DNA of 47,220 nt from an uncultured Flavobacteriaceae bacterium (lineage in GTDB: Bacteria; Bacteroidota; Bacteroidia; Flavobacteriales; Flavobacteriaceae), in contig CAJQNF010000115.1 in assembly GCA_905479625.1 (NCBI GenBank), positions 1-47,220 of the forward strand. The letters are read 5' to 3'. The stretch's first letter is position 1; each line of letters opens with the position of its first letter. Of this stretch, positions 33,863 to 43,141 are shown piece after piece. Position numbers and translations under genes: made by a program. Under the pieces are notes generated by a model that saw only the letters and a program-made list of their open reading frames with translations, was not told where the DNA came from and ran no database searches.

Positions 33863-35335
33863 TCAATAAGCCTTGGCAAACAATACCCTTTTTTGAGATT
33901 TCTTACCACTAAAAACACATTCTCCTTCTTCTAGCTTCGCATCTAAAGGCATACACCTTATAGTCGCTTTTGTGCTACTTTTGATCTTTTCTTCTGTTTC
34001 TGTTGTGCCGTCCCAATGTGCAGATATAAATCCTCCCTTGGTGTTTAAAACTTCTTTAAAATCTTCAAAATTATCGACCTCGGTAATCAAACCGTCTCTA
34101 AAATCTAATGCCTTTTTAAATAAATTCTCCTGAATTTCAACCATTAAGGTTTCTATTCTGGTTACCAACACATCCTGACTAATATTTTCCTTTTCAAGTG
34201 TGTCGCGTCGCGCCAATTCAGCTGTATTGTTTTCAAGATCTCTTGGCCCCATGGCTATTCTTAAAGGCACGCCTTTTAGCTCGTATTCAGCGAATTTCCA
34301 ACCTGGCTTATACGTAGTTCGGTTATCATACTTCACCGATATCCCCTTTGATCGTAATTCTTTTGTAAGCTCTCCTATTCTTTCATTTAACTGTTGCAAT
34401 TGCTCATCATTTCTATAAATCGGAACAATAACCACCTGAATAGGGGCTAGTTTAGGAGGTAAAACTAAGCCGTAATCATCGCTATGAGACATTACTAAGG
34501 CTCCCATTAAACGTGTTGAAACGCCCCATGAAGTTGCCCAGACATAGTCCTGTTTCCCCTCTCTCGTTGTATATTTTACATCAAAGGCCTTTGCAAAATT
34601 TTGACCTAAAAAATGGGAAGTTCCAGCTTGCAGGGCTTTTCCATCCTGCATCATGGCTTCAATCGTATACGTATCTAACGCACCTGCAAATCGTTCACTT
34701 TCTGTCTTTGTCCCTTTTATGACAGGCATAGCCATAAAATTTTCGGAAAAATCAGCATAAACACCCTGCATTTTTTGCGCTTCCTCTATCGCTTCTGCTT
34801 TGGTTTCATGAGCTGTATGCCCTTCCTGCCACAAAAATTCTGCTGTTCTTAAAAATAATCGAGTACGCATTTCCCAACGCATCACATTCGCCCACTGGTT
34901 AATGAGTAAAGGCAGGTCTCTATATGATTGGATCCATCTCCTGTAGGAGTCCCAAATGATAGTTTCGGAGGTAGGCCTGATAATTAATTCTTCCTCAAGT
35001 TTGGCATTTTCATCAACTACAATCTTGCCGTCTTCATCATTTTTAAGTCTGTAATGAGTAACCACCGCACATTCTTTAGCAAACCCTTCAACATGACTGG
35101 CCTCTTTACTAAAATATGACTTAGGAATCAACAATGGAAAGTAAGCATTTTCATGACCCGTTTCCTTAAACATCCTGTCCAACTCCGCTTGCATCTTCTC
35201 CCAAATCGCATAGCCATAAGGTTTAATTACCATCATGCCGCGCACTCCAGAATTCTCCGCAAGGTCAGCTTTTACGACCAATTCATTGTACCACTTAGAA
35301 TAATCTTCCGCTCTTTTAGTCAGTTTGCTACCCAT
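33863..35335 (-). CDS. proS: Prolyl-tRNA synthetase (archaeal/eukaryote-like type)
   Basis: A 490-residue class II synthetase. It is of the short type, without the roughly 180-residue editing insert of the E. coli enzyme. The start [20 protein letters not shown] and [20 protein letters not shown] match this type. Class II motifs are visible, with [18 protein letters not shown] and [14 protein letters not shown]-like text ([15 protein letters not shown]), and the anticodon domain ends LFAKAY. I start at ATG 35335: an in-frame TTG at 35398 exists but lies in the promoter region. It faces away from the Gly/Tyr-rich lipoprotein gene and ends 89 bases before the tRNA-Glu. Confidence 0.97.
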   Translation of the reverse strand: MGSKLTKRAEDYSKWYNELVVKADLAENSGVRGMMVIKPYGYAIWEKMQAELDRMFKETGHENAYFPLLIPKSYFSKEASHVEGFAKECAVVTHYRLKNDEDGKIVVDENAKLEEELIIRPTSETIIWDSYRRWIQSYRDLPLLINQWANVMRWEMRTRLFLRTAEFLWQEGHTAHETKAEAIEEAQKMQGVYADFSENFMAMPVIKGTKTESERFAGALDTYTIEAMMQDGKALQAGTSHFLGQNFAKAFDVKYTTREGKQDYVWATSWGVSTRLMGALVMSHSDDYGLVLPPKLAPIQVVIVPIYRNDEQLQQLNERIGELTKELRSKGISVKYDNRTTYKPGWKFAEYELKGVPLRIAMGPRDLENNTAELARRDTLEKENISQDVLVTRIETLMVEIQENLFKKALDFRDGLITEVDNFEDFKEVLNTKGGFISAHWDGTTETEEKIKSSTKATIRCMPLDAKLEEGECVFSGKKSQKRVLFAKAY

Positions 35336-35347
35336 AAAAAATAATTT

Positions 35348-35376
35348 TTGGCATAAATATTGTATTATTACTTTTG
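35348..35376 (+). promoter_or_regulatory. Promoter of the Gly/Tyr-rich lipoprotein gene
   Basis: TTG at 35348-35350, an 18-base spacer and TACTTTTG at 35369-35376, an exact -7 match. Transcription starts near 35382, giving a leader of about 59 bases. It lies inside the proS 5' leader. Confidence 0.6.
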
Positions 35377-35395
35377 AACTCGAAAAAATAAGTAG

Positions 35396-35422
35396 CAAAT
35401 TTAGTTTTTTTTTGCCTTACAA
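35396..35422 (-). promoter_or_regulatory. Putative proS promoter, facing the lipoprotein promoter
   Basis: On the minus strand TAAATTTG (35403 to 35396) matches the -7 consensus exactly, and TTG (35422 to 35420) lies 16 bases upstream, a little close. Transcription would begin near 35391, about 55 bases before the proS start. Confidence 0.45.
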
Positions 35423-35440
35423 CCATAAAAATAAATCACT

Positions 35441-36748
35441 ATGAAAAACATTACTCTATATAAAAATATATCTTTTTACAGTCTGTTGCTGGGCTTTCTG
35501 ATTGTAGGTTTTTCTTCATGTAGTTCTTCTCAGCAAGCCTATAATGGTGATGACGGTATTTATGGATCCGCTGAAACGAAGCAAGAAGTTGTCATGGTCA
35601 GAGATACACGAAATGATTACTACCAAAATTATTTTTCTGGTGAAAACGAAAACAATGAAGAATATTTTACCGATATCGATGCCTATGAAGGGAATTATGA
35701 TACCGATACTGTATATGTTGAAAATCAATATGTTGGAAATCCCCCATGGGAACGAACAACTTCTAGTGTAAGCATCAGTTTTAATGTAGGTATAGGTGCT
35801 GGCTGGGGCTGGGGCGGACCTTGTTATGGCTGGGGTGGCTATTATGGTTGGGGTAATGCTTGTTATGGTTATGGTTATGGCTGGGGTTACGGATATGGTT
35901 ATGGTTACGGATATGGATACGGCTGGGGTTATCCAGGATATGGTTATTACCCTCCTTATTATCCAGGTTATTACCCAGGTTATTACGAAAGAGCCACTTA
36001 CGGGAAACGATATGCCAATAATACAAGCAGAATGAATACAGGAAGAATCAATAGATCAGATTCTTTCAATTCAAGATCGAGTAGATCGAGCAGTAGAAAC
36101 GTAGCTTCTAATTATTCTGGTAGAAGCAGCAGATATAATTCAGCCGGAAACAACAGAAGCTCTTCTTCCAGACGAGCAAGTTATAGTAATACAAATGCTC
36201 GTTCGAGCAACAGATATAATTCAGGAAACAATAGTGGTAGAAGCTATAAATCTTCATCACAATCGTCAAGATCATATTCTCCAAGTTCCAGAGGAAGATC
36301 CTCAGGTATGAGAAGCGGCTCCTCAGGTATGAGAAGTAGTTCTGGCATGAGAAGTAGTTCTGGGAGAAGACAGATGTCTTATAACAATATTGACACGAGG
36401 CCTGAAACCAACCGGACATTTGTAAAAAGATCACAGGGTTTTAGTAAACCAAAAACTACAAGTAGGGTTTCTTATGCAAACGCAAGGTCAAGTGGAAATA
36501 TCCAACGCTATGAAAAATATGTCCCTTCATCAAGTACAAAAAGAGCCTATAGCTCGAATAGAAGTTCCGGTCAAAATACTTCAGGAAGGTCTTATGGAAG
36601 TAGTGGAAGGAGTTCAGGTAGTGCTGCGAAATCTTCATCAAGCAGCCGTTCAAGCAGTGCTTCAAGCTCAAGCAGAAGCTCTGGCATATCGAGTAGAGGT
36701 GGCGGTCGTTCATCTACTTCATCAAGTAGCCCCTCATCTAGAAAATAA
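35441..36748 (+). CDS. Low-complexity Gly/Tyr/Trp- and Ser/Arg-rich lipoprotein
   Basis: A 435-residue protein without a recognised domain. The N-terminal signal ends in a lipobox near FSSC (Cys27). Residues 33-100 are acidic and Tyr/Asn-rich. Residues 119-183 are almost only Gly, Tyr, Trp and Pro (GWGWGG, then a GY repeat with Trp, then YPGYYPGYY). Residues 190-435 are rich in Ser and Arg with short repeats such as SSGMRSGSSGMRSSSGMR. The mature protein would be basic, flexible and sticky, a design seen in surface-adhesive or structural envelope proteins; that is inference. In other flavobacteria such proteins are often just named hypothetical. It has a promoter at 35348, and the porin gene follows after 15 bases. 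Confidence 0.8.
   Translation: MKNITLYKNISFYSLLLGFLIVGFSSCSSSQQAYNGDDGIYGSAETKQEVVMVRDTRNDYYQNYFSGENENNEEYFTDIDAYEGNYDTDTVYVENQYVGNPPWERTTSSVSISFNVGIGAGWGWGGPCYGWGGYYGWGNACYGYGYGWGYGYGYGYGYGYGWGYPGYGYYPPYYPGYYPGYYERATYGKRYANNTSRMNTGRINRSDSFNSRSSRSSSRNVASNYSGRSSRYNSAGNNRSSSSRRASYSNTNARSSNRYNSGNNSGRSYKSSSQSSRSYSPSSRGRSSGMRSGSSGMRSSSGMRSSSGRRQMSYNNIDTRPETNRTFVKRSQGFSKPKTTSRVSYANARSSGNIQRYEKYVPSSSTKRAYSSNRSSGQNTSGRSYGSSGRSSGSAAKSSSSSRSSSASSSSRSSGISSRGGGRSSTSSSSPSSRK
35864..35944 (+). repeat. Six-base tandem repeat encoding Gly-Tyr
   Basis: Within the lipoprotein gene, near-perfect copies of TATGGT and its variants TACGGA/TATGGC encode alternating Tyr and Gly (residues 142-168), with Trp every sixth to eighth residue. 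The third bases vary, so recent expansion is limited. Confidence 0.7.
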
Positions 36749-36763
36749 TTTAAAAAACTTACT

Positions 36764-38125
36764 ATGAATCAAAAGATACCTTTGGTAATATTATACCTAT
36801 GCAGTTTTGCGATGTCCTCACAATCTCTAAGCTATGTTGATCAGGCAGTTTTATTTTCAACAGAAAGTAATTTTGGAACCGCGAGGGCTGTTGGCATGAG
36901 CGGTGCCTTTGGAGCGCTGGGCAATGATATGTCGGCTGTAGATATCAATCCAGCTGGTCTGGCGGTTTACAACAAAGGAGAATTCTCAACCACCTTTACT
37001 TACAGGGATACGGATATCAATTCATCATTCTATGGAAATACAATTCCCAATAACGATGATTCTTTCAGATTTTCTCAAATCGGTGGATTAAACACCTGGG
37101 ACAGTTTCGGAAATCCAGATATCTATAAATTTGCTTTTGGATTTAATTATAGTGTGGTCAATCATTATAACAATAATTATGTTGTTCAGGGAAACAGTGG
37201 TATTCCCGAATATCCGGATGATCCTGATTTTAATTTTGACGATGATCCTGACAATGACATCAATTATTTAAATGTGGATGATCAGTATTTTTACAATTAT
37301 ACTTCAGGAATCAATGATAAATTTAACTTCAGCTTTGCAACCCTATATAAGGAAATAGTGTACATGGGTGCTTCCATGGCTTTTCACCATATAGATTTCT
37401 ATCAAAATACAATTTTTGAGGAAAGTAGTAATGATGGTGAGGGTAATACCATGGACGTGAGAAATGTAGAATATCTATCTACCTATGCCAGCGGTTTCAA
37501 TTTTGGCCTTGGGATCATAGTAACGCCAACCAAAGGGCTTCGTTTGGGAGCTTCTTATCAATCACCAATATGGTATAATTTATCCGAAAGGTTTGAGCAA
37601 AGAAGGAGTTATGTCTTCAACGGAGAATTAGACCCTGACCCTGAGTATCCCCTTCCAAATTATTATGATTACCAACTAAAAACTCCAGGTAAATTTACAG
37701 GAAGTGTAGCCTATGTATTCGGGAAATCAGGTTTGATTAGTTTTGACTACATCTATCAAGGCTATAAAAACACCAAACTAAAACCCTCAAGTAATTTTAT
37801 TGATGAGAACCTTGACCTCAATACAGGATTAAAAAATACAAATTCCTTCAAAATTGGAACTGAATGGAAATACAATATCCTGAGCTTTAGAGGAGGATAT
37901 AGAATTATTCAATCACCTTATAAAAGCTCCTCTTCAGAATACGATGTGAAGGGCTATTCATTGGGACTGGGCGTCAAATTTTCAAAACGCTTTGGGCTTG
38001 ATTTCGCCTATGACAATTCGGCCTACTCAGAACAATACAGGTTTATGACTGCCGATGGAGTAAATCCAGCTAATTTAGATATCACAAATAATAGATTTAC
38101 CTCCTCCATTGTTGTTTCCTTCTAA
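36764..38125 (+). CDS. OmpP1/FadL-family outer-membrane protein
   Basis: A 453-residue protein with a signal peptide (PLVILYLCSFAMSSQS) and many amphipathic strands, closing with a C-terminal Phe (NNRFTSSIVVSF) as in outer-membrane barrels. The N-terminal region, with FGTARAVGMSGAFGALGNDM then SAVDINPAGLAVY, is the FadL-like plug motif NPAGL of this family. FadL relatives carry hydrophobic compounds through the outer membrane; the substrate here is unknown. It starts at ATG 36764, 15 bases after the Gly/Tyr-rich lipoprotein gene, so the pair probably share a transcript and a terminator. Confidence 0.88.
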   Translation: MNQKIPLVILYLCSFAMSSQSLSYVDQAVLFSTESNFGTARAVGMSGAFGALGNDMSAVDINPAGLAVYNKGEFSTTFTYRDTDINSSFYGNTIPNNDDSFRFSQIGGLNTWDSFGNPDIYKFAFGFNYSVVNHYNNNYVVQGNSGIPEYPDDPDFNFDDDPDNDINYLNVDDQYFYNYTSGINDKFNFSFATLYKEIVYMGASMAFHHIDFYQNTIFEESSNDGEGNTMDVRNVEYLSTYASGFNFGLGIIVTPTKGLRLGASYQSPIWYNLSERFEQRRSYVFNGELDPDPEYPLPNYYDYQLKTPGKFTGSVAYVFGKSGLISFDYIYQGYKNTKLKPSSNFIDENLDLNTGLKNTNSFKIGTEWKYNILSFRGGYRIIQSPYKSSSSEYDVKGYSLGLGVKFSKRFGLDFAYDNSAYSEQYRFMTADGVNPANLDITNNRFTSSIVVSF

Positions 38126-38145
38126 CTTTTTATAATAAACATAAG

Positions 38146-38182
38146 AAAGGCCCCGTTGTTCATTAAACACCGGGGCTTTTTC
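38146..38182 (+). terminator. Terminator after the FadL-like gene
   Basis: A stem GCCCCG (38150-38155) with CGGGGC (38171-38176), flanked by AAAG and CTTT bases, with a T run at 38177-38181. It lies 24 bases after the stop, and separates the porin gene from the polysaccharide locus. Confidence 0.8.
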
Positions 38183-38231
38183 CATTGATCTCAAGTCTTT
38201 CTGCAACATCATTTAAAAAATTTGTTATTCT

Positions 38232-38266
38232 TAGCTTTGTTTAAGTATTTTTACCTTTTAAACAAA
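38232..38266 (+). promoter_or_regulatory. -7 box and inverted repeat before the polysaccharide operon
   Basis: TAGCTTTG at 38232-38239 is an exact TAnnTTTG box; the -33 position has no TTG. It overlaps a perfect 9-bp inverted repeat, TTTGTTTAA (38236-38244) with TTAAACAAA (38258-38266) and a 13-base loop. The hairpin would form at the very start of the transcript, or the site could be an operator; it ends 10 bases before the Wzz-like start codon. Confidence 0.45.
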
Positions 38267-38276
38267 TTTTCATTTT

Positions 38277-39347
38277 ATGGATAAAAATGATCTTGAAGAT
38301 AAAGAACAATCTGGTCAAACAAAAGAAGATGACCTAGACATTGCGCAACTTTTCATTCTGATAGGGAAAGGATTCACAGGTATTATTAATTTCATAGCTC
38401 ACTTACTTAAAACAATTTTTGGTTGGTTTTTACTATTCCTTATTTTTATAAGAGGGAATCTAAAAAAAATGATGCTTGCTGCCTTAATAGGAGGATCTCT
38501 TGGCGCCGTTTATCAATATGCCCTGAAGGAAGTTCAGTATGAATCTTCCATGACCGTTGAGCCTAATTTTGGATCTACCGTTCAATTGTACAAAAACATT
38601 GACTATTACTTAAGTCTTGTAAAACAAGATGACTTTGAAAGCCTTGCTTCAAGCCTGAATATCTCTAAAGAAGAAGCGGCTAGTATATCTTGGATTGAGA
38701 TTGAACCTTATTCCAATGAAAATCAAGTATTATTATCGTTTAAGGACTTTATAGCCGAACTTGACAGTAATGCTGTAAAACATTTGGATTATAAAACATT
38801 TTCAAAAGAACAACCTATTGAATCTTTTAAGTACCATGTTATCAATATCACTTCAAAAGACAAATATGTTTTTACTAAATTAGCGTCTCCAATTATCAAT
38901 TCAATCAGCAGTAATAGTTATTACAACAAAGTAAAAGCCACTGCTAATAAGAATTTGATCCTTAAAAAATCTGCACTTGAAAGTTCAATGATTGAACTCG
39001 ATTCCTTGCGTGAATTATATAAAAAAGTACTATTGACTGAAAGCGCAAATGAGAATTCCGGAACAAATATTTTTATGTCTGAAACAGGAAGTGTAACCAA
39101 AGAAGTTGATGTTTTTGACAAATATTTGGTCATGAATGAAGAGCTGATTAAAGTCAATGAAAAACTGACCACAGAAAACGAGGTCGTGAATGTTGTTTCC
39201 AGTTTTAACGCAATAGGAATGAAAGTCAAAACTTGGTATAAAAATTTCGCTGTAATCGGTTTTTTTGCCGGGTTTACTTTAATGTTTCTATTGATTTCTA
39301 TCCGAAAATTAGACCAACAACTCGTCAATTATAAGAATCAACATTGA
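38277..39347 (+). CDS. Wzz-like polysaccharide chain-length determinant
   Basis: A 356-residue inner-membrane protein with the Wzz layout: a polar N-terminal arm, a hydrophobic stretch and first helix (about 43-90), a long periplasmic region rich in helix (coiled coil near 245-300 with ENEVVNVV), and a second helix near the C-terminus (FAVIGFFAGFTLMFLLI) followed by a short basic end. The periplasmic YESSMTVEPNFGS resembles the Wzz start (x-Y-x-A/S-x-x-x-x). It controls chain length of O-antigen or capsule through Wzy. The extra hydrophobic stretch before the first helix is unusual. It opens the locus on the plus strand and is followed by the flippase after 66 bases. Confidence 0.78.
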   Translation: MDKNDLEDKEQSGQTKEDDLDIAQLFILIGKGFTGIINFIAHLLKTIFGWFLLFLIFIRGNLKKMMLAALIGGSLGAVYQYALKEVQYESSMTVEPNFGSTVQLYKNIDYYLSLVKQDDFESLASSLNISKEEAASISWIEIEPYSNENQVLLSFKDFIAELDSNAVKHLDYKTFSKEQPIESFKYHVINITSKDKYVFTKLASPIINSISSNSYYNKVKATANKNLILKKSALESSMIELDSLRELYKKVLLTESANENSGTNIFMSETGSVTKEVDVFDKYLVMNEELIKVNEKLTTENEVVNVVSSFNAIGMKVKTWYKNFAVIGFFAGFTLMFLLISIRKLDQQLVNYKNQH

Positions 39348-39413
39348 GGTCATTGTTAAAACATTATTGGCTAAAACCTTATGATTGATTTCTATAAACC
39401 ACGGATATTTTAG

Positions 39414-40679
39414 GTGAATATATTAAACTTCTCAAATCTTAATTCTGATGGAAAAATTATTTTTAAAAATTTTTCCTATCTATCGTTGCTCCGGATTTTC
39501 AATATTTTAAGTCAATATATTCTGGTTTCCTTTTTAGTAAGAACTTTGGGAAGCGAAACGTATGGCGTCTTTGTATGGGCTTTTGCCATTATACAATACC
39601 TGGTGATCATTGTCAATTTTGGATTCAATACTTATGCGGCTAAATATGTTACCGATAATAATAATGATCCAAATAGAATCAACACGATATTTTCATCCAT
39701 TATGGGTATCAAAATATCGTTATTTATATGTAGCAGTATACTTTTTCTAATCAGCCTGAACTTTTTCCCCTTATTGCAAGAAAATGTTTTTTTACTCGTG
39801 ATACTTCTAGGATTTGCATTAGGAGAAGCGGTTTTCCCGATTTGGTTCTTTCAAGGATCAGAAAAATTAGAAATTCCAACAAAAATTATTTTTGTTTTTC
39901 GCCTTTTACTTGTCATAACAACACTGTGGCTAATCACCCAAACAGAGCACTTATTGCGTTATGCGTTACTCTTAACCATCAGTCAAATACTCATTGGTTT
40001 CTTCGGATTGGTTTTCGCCATTACCAAACTTGATATAAAACTGGTGCGTTTCGGATTATCCGACATCACCGATCTTCTAAAAGAATCCTTTGCTTTTTTC
40101 CTTGGCGGGATATTTGGCAAATCTTTTAATTTTGCGGCTATAATGCTTATAGGAATCTATTGCTCAATGGAAGATGTCAGTAGTTTTGACATTTCAATCA
40201 AAATAATAGCGGTTATGCAATTGCCTTTTGAGACACTTTCGGCTGCATTATTTCCAACGATTGCAAGATCTAAAAATCGATTACTTAATCAGAAAGTGAT
40301 TTTCATTGGCTTTTTGGCTTCTCTTATATTTTGGGCGTTTACCTATTGGCAGGCAGCGTTTTTGATGAATCTATTAGGGGGCGCTGAATTAATGGAATAC
40401 AGCTCATTATTACAACGTCTCAGTATGCTAATTCCTGTTGTTGTCCTGACTTATTTATTGGGGCCAAATACGCTAATAGCCTTTGGTCATCAAAATCATT
40501 TTAATTATAGCTTTATAATACCATCAACAATCTATATCTTAATTCTTTTAATTTTTTGGAACATGGGCTCCTTAAACTTTGAAGTCATCATTATATCAAG
40601 AATAATGGTTGACGTTATGATGGTCCTTTATAGGTTAGTTGTTGCCATACACTATAGATTGATTTTTATTTCAAAATGA
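39414..40679 (+). CDS. Wzx-type polysaccharide flippase
   Basis: A 421-residue polytopic protein with about 12 hydrophobic helices, of the MOP/oligosaccharide-flippase (RfbX) superfamily. The N-terminal part NFSYLSLLRIFNILSQYIL and GSETYGVFVWAFAIIQYLV is typical of polysaccharide exporters, as is GSEKLEIPTKIIFVFRL. It moves lipid-linked repeat units across the inner membrane. The start codon is GTG 39414 (MNILNFSNL); no in-frame ATG precedes the first helix. Its stop overlaps the next start by four bases (ATGA), indicating coupled translation with the EpsG-like gene. Confidence 0.88.
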   Translation: MNILNFSNLNSDGKIIFKNFSYLSLLRIFNILSQYILVSFLVRTLGSETYGVFVWAFAIIQYLVIIVNFGFNTYAAKYVTDNNNDPNRINTIFSSIMGIKISLFICSSILFLISLNFFPLLQENVFLLVILLGFALGEAVFPIWFFQGSEKLEIPTKIIFVFRLLLVITTLWLITQTEHLLRYALLLTISQILIGFFGLVFAITKLDIKLVRFGLSDITDLLKESFAFFLGGIFGKSFNFAAIMLIGIYCSMEDVSSFDISIKIIAVMQLPFETLSAALFPTIARSKNRLLNQKVIFIGFLASLIFWAFTYWQAAFLMNLLGGAELMEYSSLLQRLSMLIPVVVLTYLLGPNTLIAFGHQNHFNYSFIIPSTIYILILLIFWNMGSLNFEVIIISRIMVDVMMVLYRLVVAIHYRLIFISK

Positions 40680-41905
40680 AAAATATGCTCAAATCAAGAT
40701 ATTATATCTCCGACATTGTCATGGGGGTGCTCTTTTTTTTGATGCCATTCTGGTCAATACCCTTGGTTGTTTTTCAATTGCTTAAAACGAGAAGGGTCTT
40801 TTATACCATGTTGATTTCAACGTTTTTTGCGTTGACGGCTTCTCTTTTGGCTCCTACCGGAGATTTATACAGACTCTACATTATATACTTTGATTTTCAG
40901 GAATATAATTTTGATTCTTTTATCAGTTTTTTAAGCGTTAAACCTGATTTTCTTTTTTACGCATTACTCTATGTTTTCGCCAAACTTGGCTTGTCTATCA
41001 GAATTATTATTTTTTTAATGGTCTTTTGTTTTTTCCAACTCTCATTTAATTTATTGTTAAAGCAGCCTAAAAAAATAAGTACCCTTATCATTCTTTTATT
41101 TGTGATGCAGTTTGATTTCTTATTGCAAGGACTATTTTTAAGGTTCCCTTTGGCGATGCTTATCGTGATATATGCCTTTCTCAATAAACTTGAAGGTAAA
41201 AGATACAGCCTGTTGCTTTTAATCATTGCGTCAACTATTCATTTCGGCGCTTTGATTTCTATTCCCATTTATTTTCTAAGTAGATTATCAAGGAAAAAAT
41301 TGAATATTGTGCTATTAATTTCTTTACTAATTATCCCGTTCGGAAGCTATATATTCATCTTCTTAACAAGCCATTTATTAGAATGGTTCCCTAACATTCC
41401 TTTTAAAGAAAAACTTAATGATTATTTTTTAGGTTATTGGGCATTAGAATACTTCGAAGAGAGAACATGGAAGGCATTGGTTCAATTTTACAGTGAGCGG
41501 ACATTGTATTTATTAGTATTGCTCTATTTTATCATGACTAAGAATAAGAATATCTATCGACCTTATGTCATCTCATTTCTTATTTTGATAAACATACTAT
41601 TCTCATTTCCAAACCTATTTAGCAGATACGCAGTTTTAGCTGTATTCTTTGGACTTTTTACCATCATCATGGAACAAAAGAAAAGTTCAGTCTCACAATT
41701 GGTCAAAATGAGTTTAATCATTGTGATTCCCATCGTTTTTAGCATAAGGATCGTGGCCCAGCAAAAAAATATTCGAGTTGGATATATCCCCCAAATCCTG
41801 TATTCAAATGTAGTTACCCTATCCTTAAAAAAATATGATATTGAATGGATTAATAAACATATTGATGAAAAAACGGCCAGTCCTAAAACAGTTAAATCAC
41901 TATGA
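40676..41905 (+). CDS. EpsG-like multi-helix membrane protein, candidate polysaccharide polymerase
   Basis: A 409-residue protein with about ten hydrophobic helices. The loop PTGDLYRLYIIY near residue 62, LRFPLAMLIVIYAFL near 165 and ASTIHFGALISIPIYF near 195 match the EpsG family (a charged D..Y loop, R..A..., and a conserved His in a helix), which is thought to polymerise or help make exopolysaccharide. It sits between the flippase and a Wzy/WaaL-like gene, so the locus has two candidate polymerases. It starts at ATG 40676, overlapping the flippase by four bases, and its end overlaps the following start (41902) by four. Confidence 0.72.
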   Translation: MKNMLKSRYYISDIVMGVLFFLMPFWSIPLVVFQLLKTRRVFYTMLISTFFALTASLLAPTGDLYRLYIIYFDFQEYNFDSFISFLSVKPDFLFYALLYVFAKLGLSIRIIIFLMVFCFFQLSFNLLLKQPKKISTLIILLFVMQFDFLLQGLFLRFPLAMLIVIYAFLNKLEGKRYSLLLLIIASTIHFGALISIPIYFLSRLSRKKLNIVLLISLLIIPFGSYIFIFLTSHLLEWFPNIPFKEKLNDYFLGYWALEYFEERTWKALVQFYSERTLYLLVLLYFIMTKNKNIYRPYVISFLILINILFSFPNLFSRYAVLAVFFGLFTIIMEQKKSSVSQLVKMSLIIVIPIVFSIRIVAQQKNIRVGYIPQILYSNVVTLSLKKYDIEWINKHIDEKTASPKTVKSL

Positions 41906-43125
41906 ATATTAAAAACATATTTACTTTTCTGTTTGTTTTAATTGTACCCAGTGTGATCTTTTCATTTGCTGCCAATTCAATTATTTTGACACTATGCTCA
42001 TTGATATCAATTTGGTTATTAAGGATAAATTCTCCGGGGAACATCTGGAAAAAGTACCTTTTATTCAACACATTTACATTTGTTATCATCATAGGTCTTC
42101 TTATCGACCTGCTCTACCAAAACACATTAGACTTTAATGAAATTACCAAAAGACTAAGTTTTGTCCTTATGCCGATTATTTTTTGCGCGTCCACAAAGTC
42201 AGTTCAAAATTTAGGGTTAAAAGTCTATACTTATATTTTGACACTTCTCTCATCAATCCTTTTAATTTTTGGATTAGTAAGATCGGTCATAAATAAAAAT
42301 CAAATCATTTATGGCAATTGGAATAGTGAGACCACTGAAAGGTTTTATCAAAACGAAATGTTTATCAATTGGGGAGAATTAAGCTATAAAAGATTATTCT
42401 TCTTTTTCGACATGCACCCCTCATATTACGCCCTCTTCTCGATTATTGCAATTATAATCCTGCTTTTTACTCAAATAATTAAGCTTAAAAAATTATTAAA
42501 ATGGAGCTTCATTTTAATACATATGACCATGATTATCTTTCTTAGTTCCAAGACTGGAATTATGTCATTATTTATAGTAATACTGGCCTATTTATTTATT
42601 GGTCAATCAAACAAAAACAGACTCATTGGAGTATCCGCCATCTTATTGTTGGCCTTGATCATTACAAAAACACCTTCAACAGAAATACGTTTAAAAAGCG
42701 CTTACAAATCATTCAGCTCAGAGCACAATCACTTGAATATTAATAGTACCTCGGAAAGATTAATGCTTTGGAATTCAATAACGGATCTGAGCTTAAAGGA
42801 GATTTTCATAGGACTTGGAAACTCAGGAGGACGTGATAGAATTGTGACGAGTACAGGGGTTGACAAGAATATGCATAATCAGTTTCTACAGAGCTTACTC
42901 AATGCTGGTTTAATCGGATTTTCATTACTTATTGTTTTTGTTTTTTTACCCCTGTTTTTTAAACGAAATATTTTTACTGTATCCCTAGTTTTAGTTGTTT
43001 TTATGAACTTACTGTTTGAAAACATGTTGGATCGCATATGGGGAATCACGGCAATTTCATTCTTTTATGCGTTCATTATTTTTGGGTCGCCAGAAATGCT
43101 TAATTTCAAATCCGCGAAAGATTAA
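41902..43125 (+). CDS. Wzy/WaaL-type O-antigen polymerase or ligase
   Basis: A 407-residue protein with about ten to twelve helices. The C-terminal half has the O-antigen ligase-like features: HPSYYALFSIIAI, SSKTGIMSLF, then the periplasmic loop STSERLMLWNSITDLSL with GLGNSGGRDRIV and HNQFLQSLLNAGLIGFSLL. The HNxxL pattern after a large loop is characteristic of the Wzy_C superfamily. It either polymerises repeat units or transfers glycan to an acceptor; which cannot be settled. The start ATG 41902 overlaps the EpsG-like gene by four bases. The following glycosyltransferase gene starts 16 bases after its stop. Confidence 0.82.
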   Translation: MNIKNIFTFLFVLIVPSVIFSFAANSIILTLCSLISIWLLRINSPGNIWKKYLLFNTFTFVIIIGLLIDLLYQNTLDFNEITKRLSFVLMPIIFCASTKSVQNLGLKVYTYILTLLSSILLIFGLVRSVINKNQIIYGNWNSETTERFYQNEMFINWGELSYKRLFFFFDMHPSYYALFSIIAIIILLFTQIIKLKKLLKWSFILIHMTMIIFLSSKTGIMSLFIVILAYLFIGQSNKNRLIGVSAILLLALIITKTPSTEIRLKSAYKSFSSEHNHLNINSTSERLMLWNSITDLSLKEIFIGLGNSGGRDRIVTSTGVDKNMHNQFLQSLLNAGLIGFSLLIVFVFLPLFFKRNIFTVSLVLVVFMNLLFENMLDRIWGITAISFFYAFIIFGSPEMLNFKSAKD

Positions 43126-43141
43126 ATTTTTAAACAAAAAA

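Noticed and set aside
35864-35944. Six-base repeats considered as a CRISPR-like array
   Set aside because: There are no spacers, the period is 6 bases, and it codes Gly-Tyr in frame.
35781-36026. His/Asn-rich minus-strand frame opposite the Gly/Tyr repeat
   Set aside because: It is the complement of the six-base repeat; its composition is explained entirely by the plus-strand codons.
38126-38276. Search for a JUMPstart/ops-like antitermination element before the polysaccharide locus
   Set aside because: No GGCGGTAG-like core is present; only the 9-bp inverted repeat and a -7 box were seen.
43016-43141. Extension of the GT4 frame inside the Wzy/WaaL-like gene
   Set aside because: The stretch is read in another frame of a conserved membrane protein; GTG 43142 gives the usual family start.
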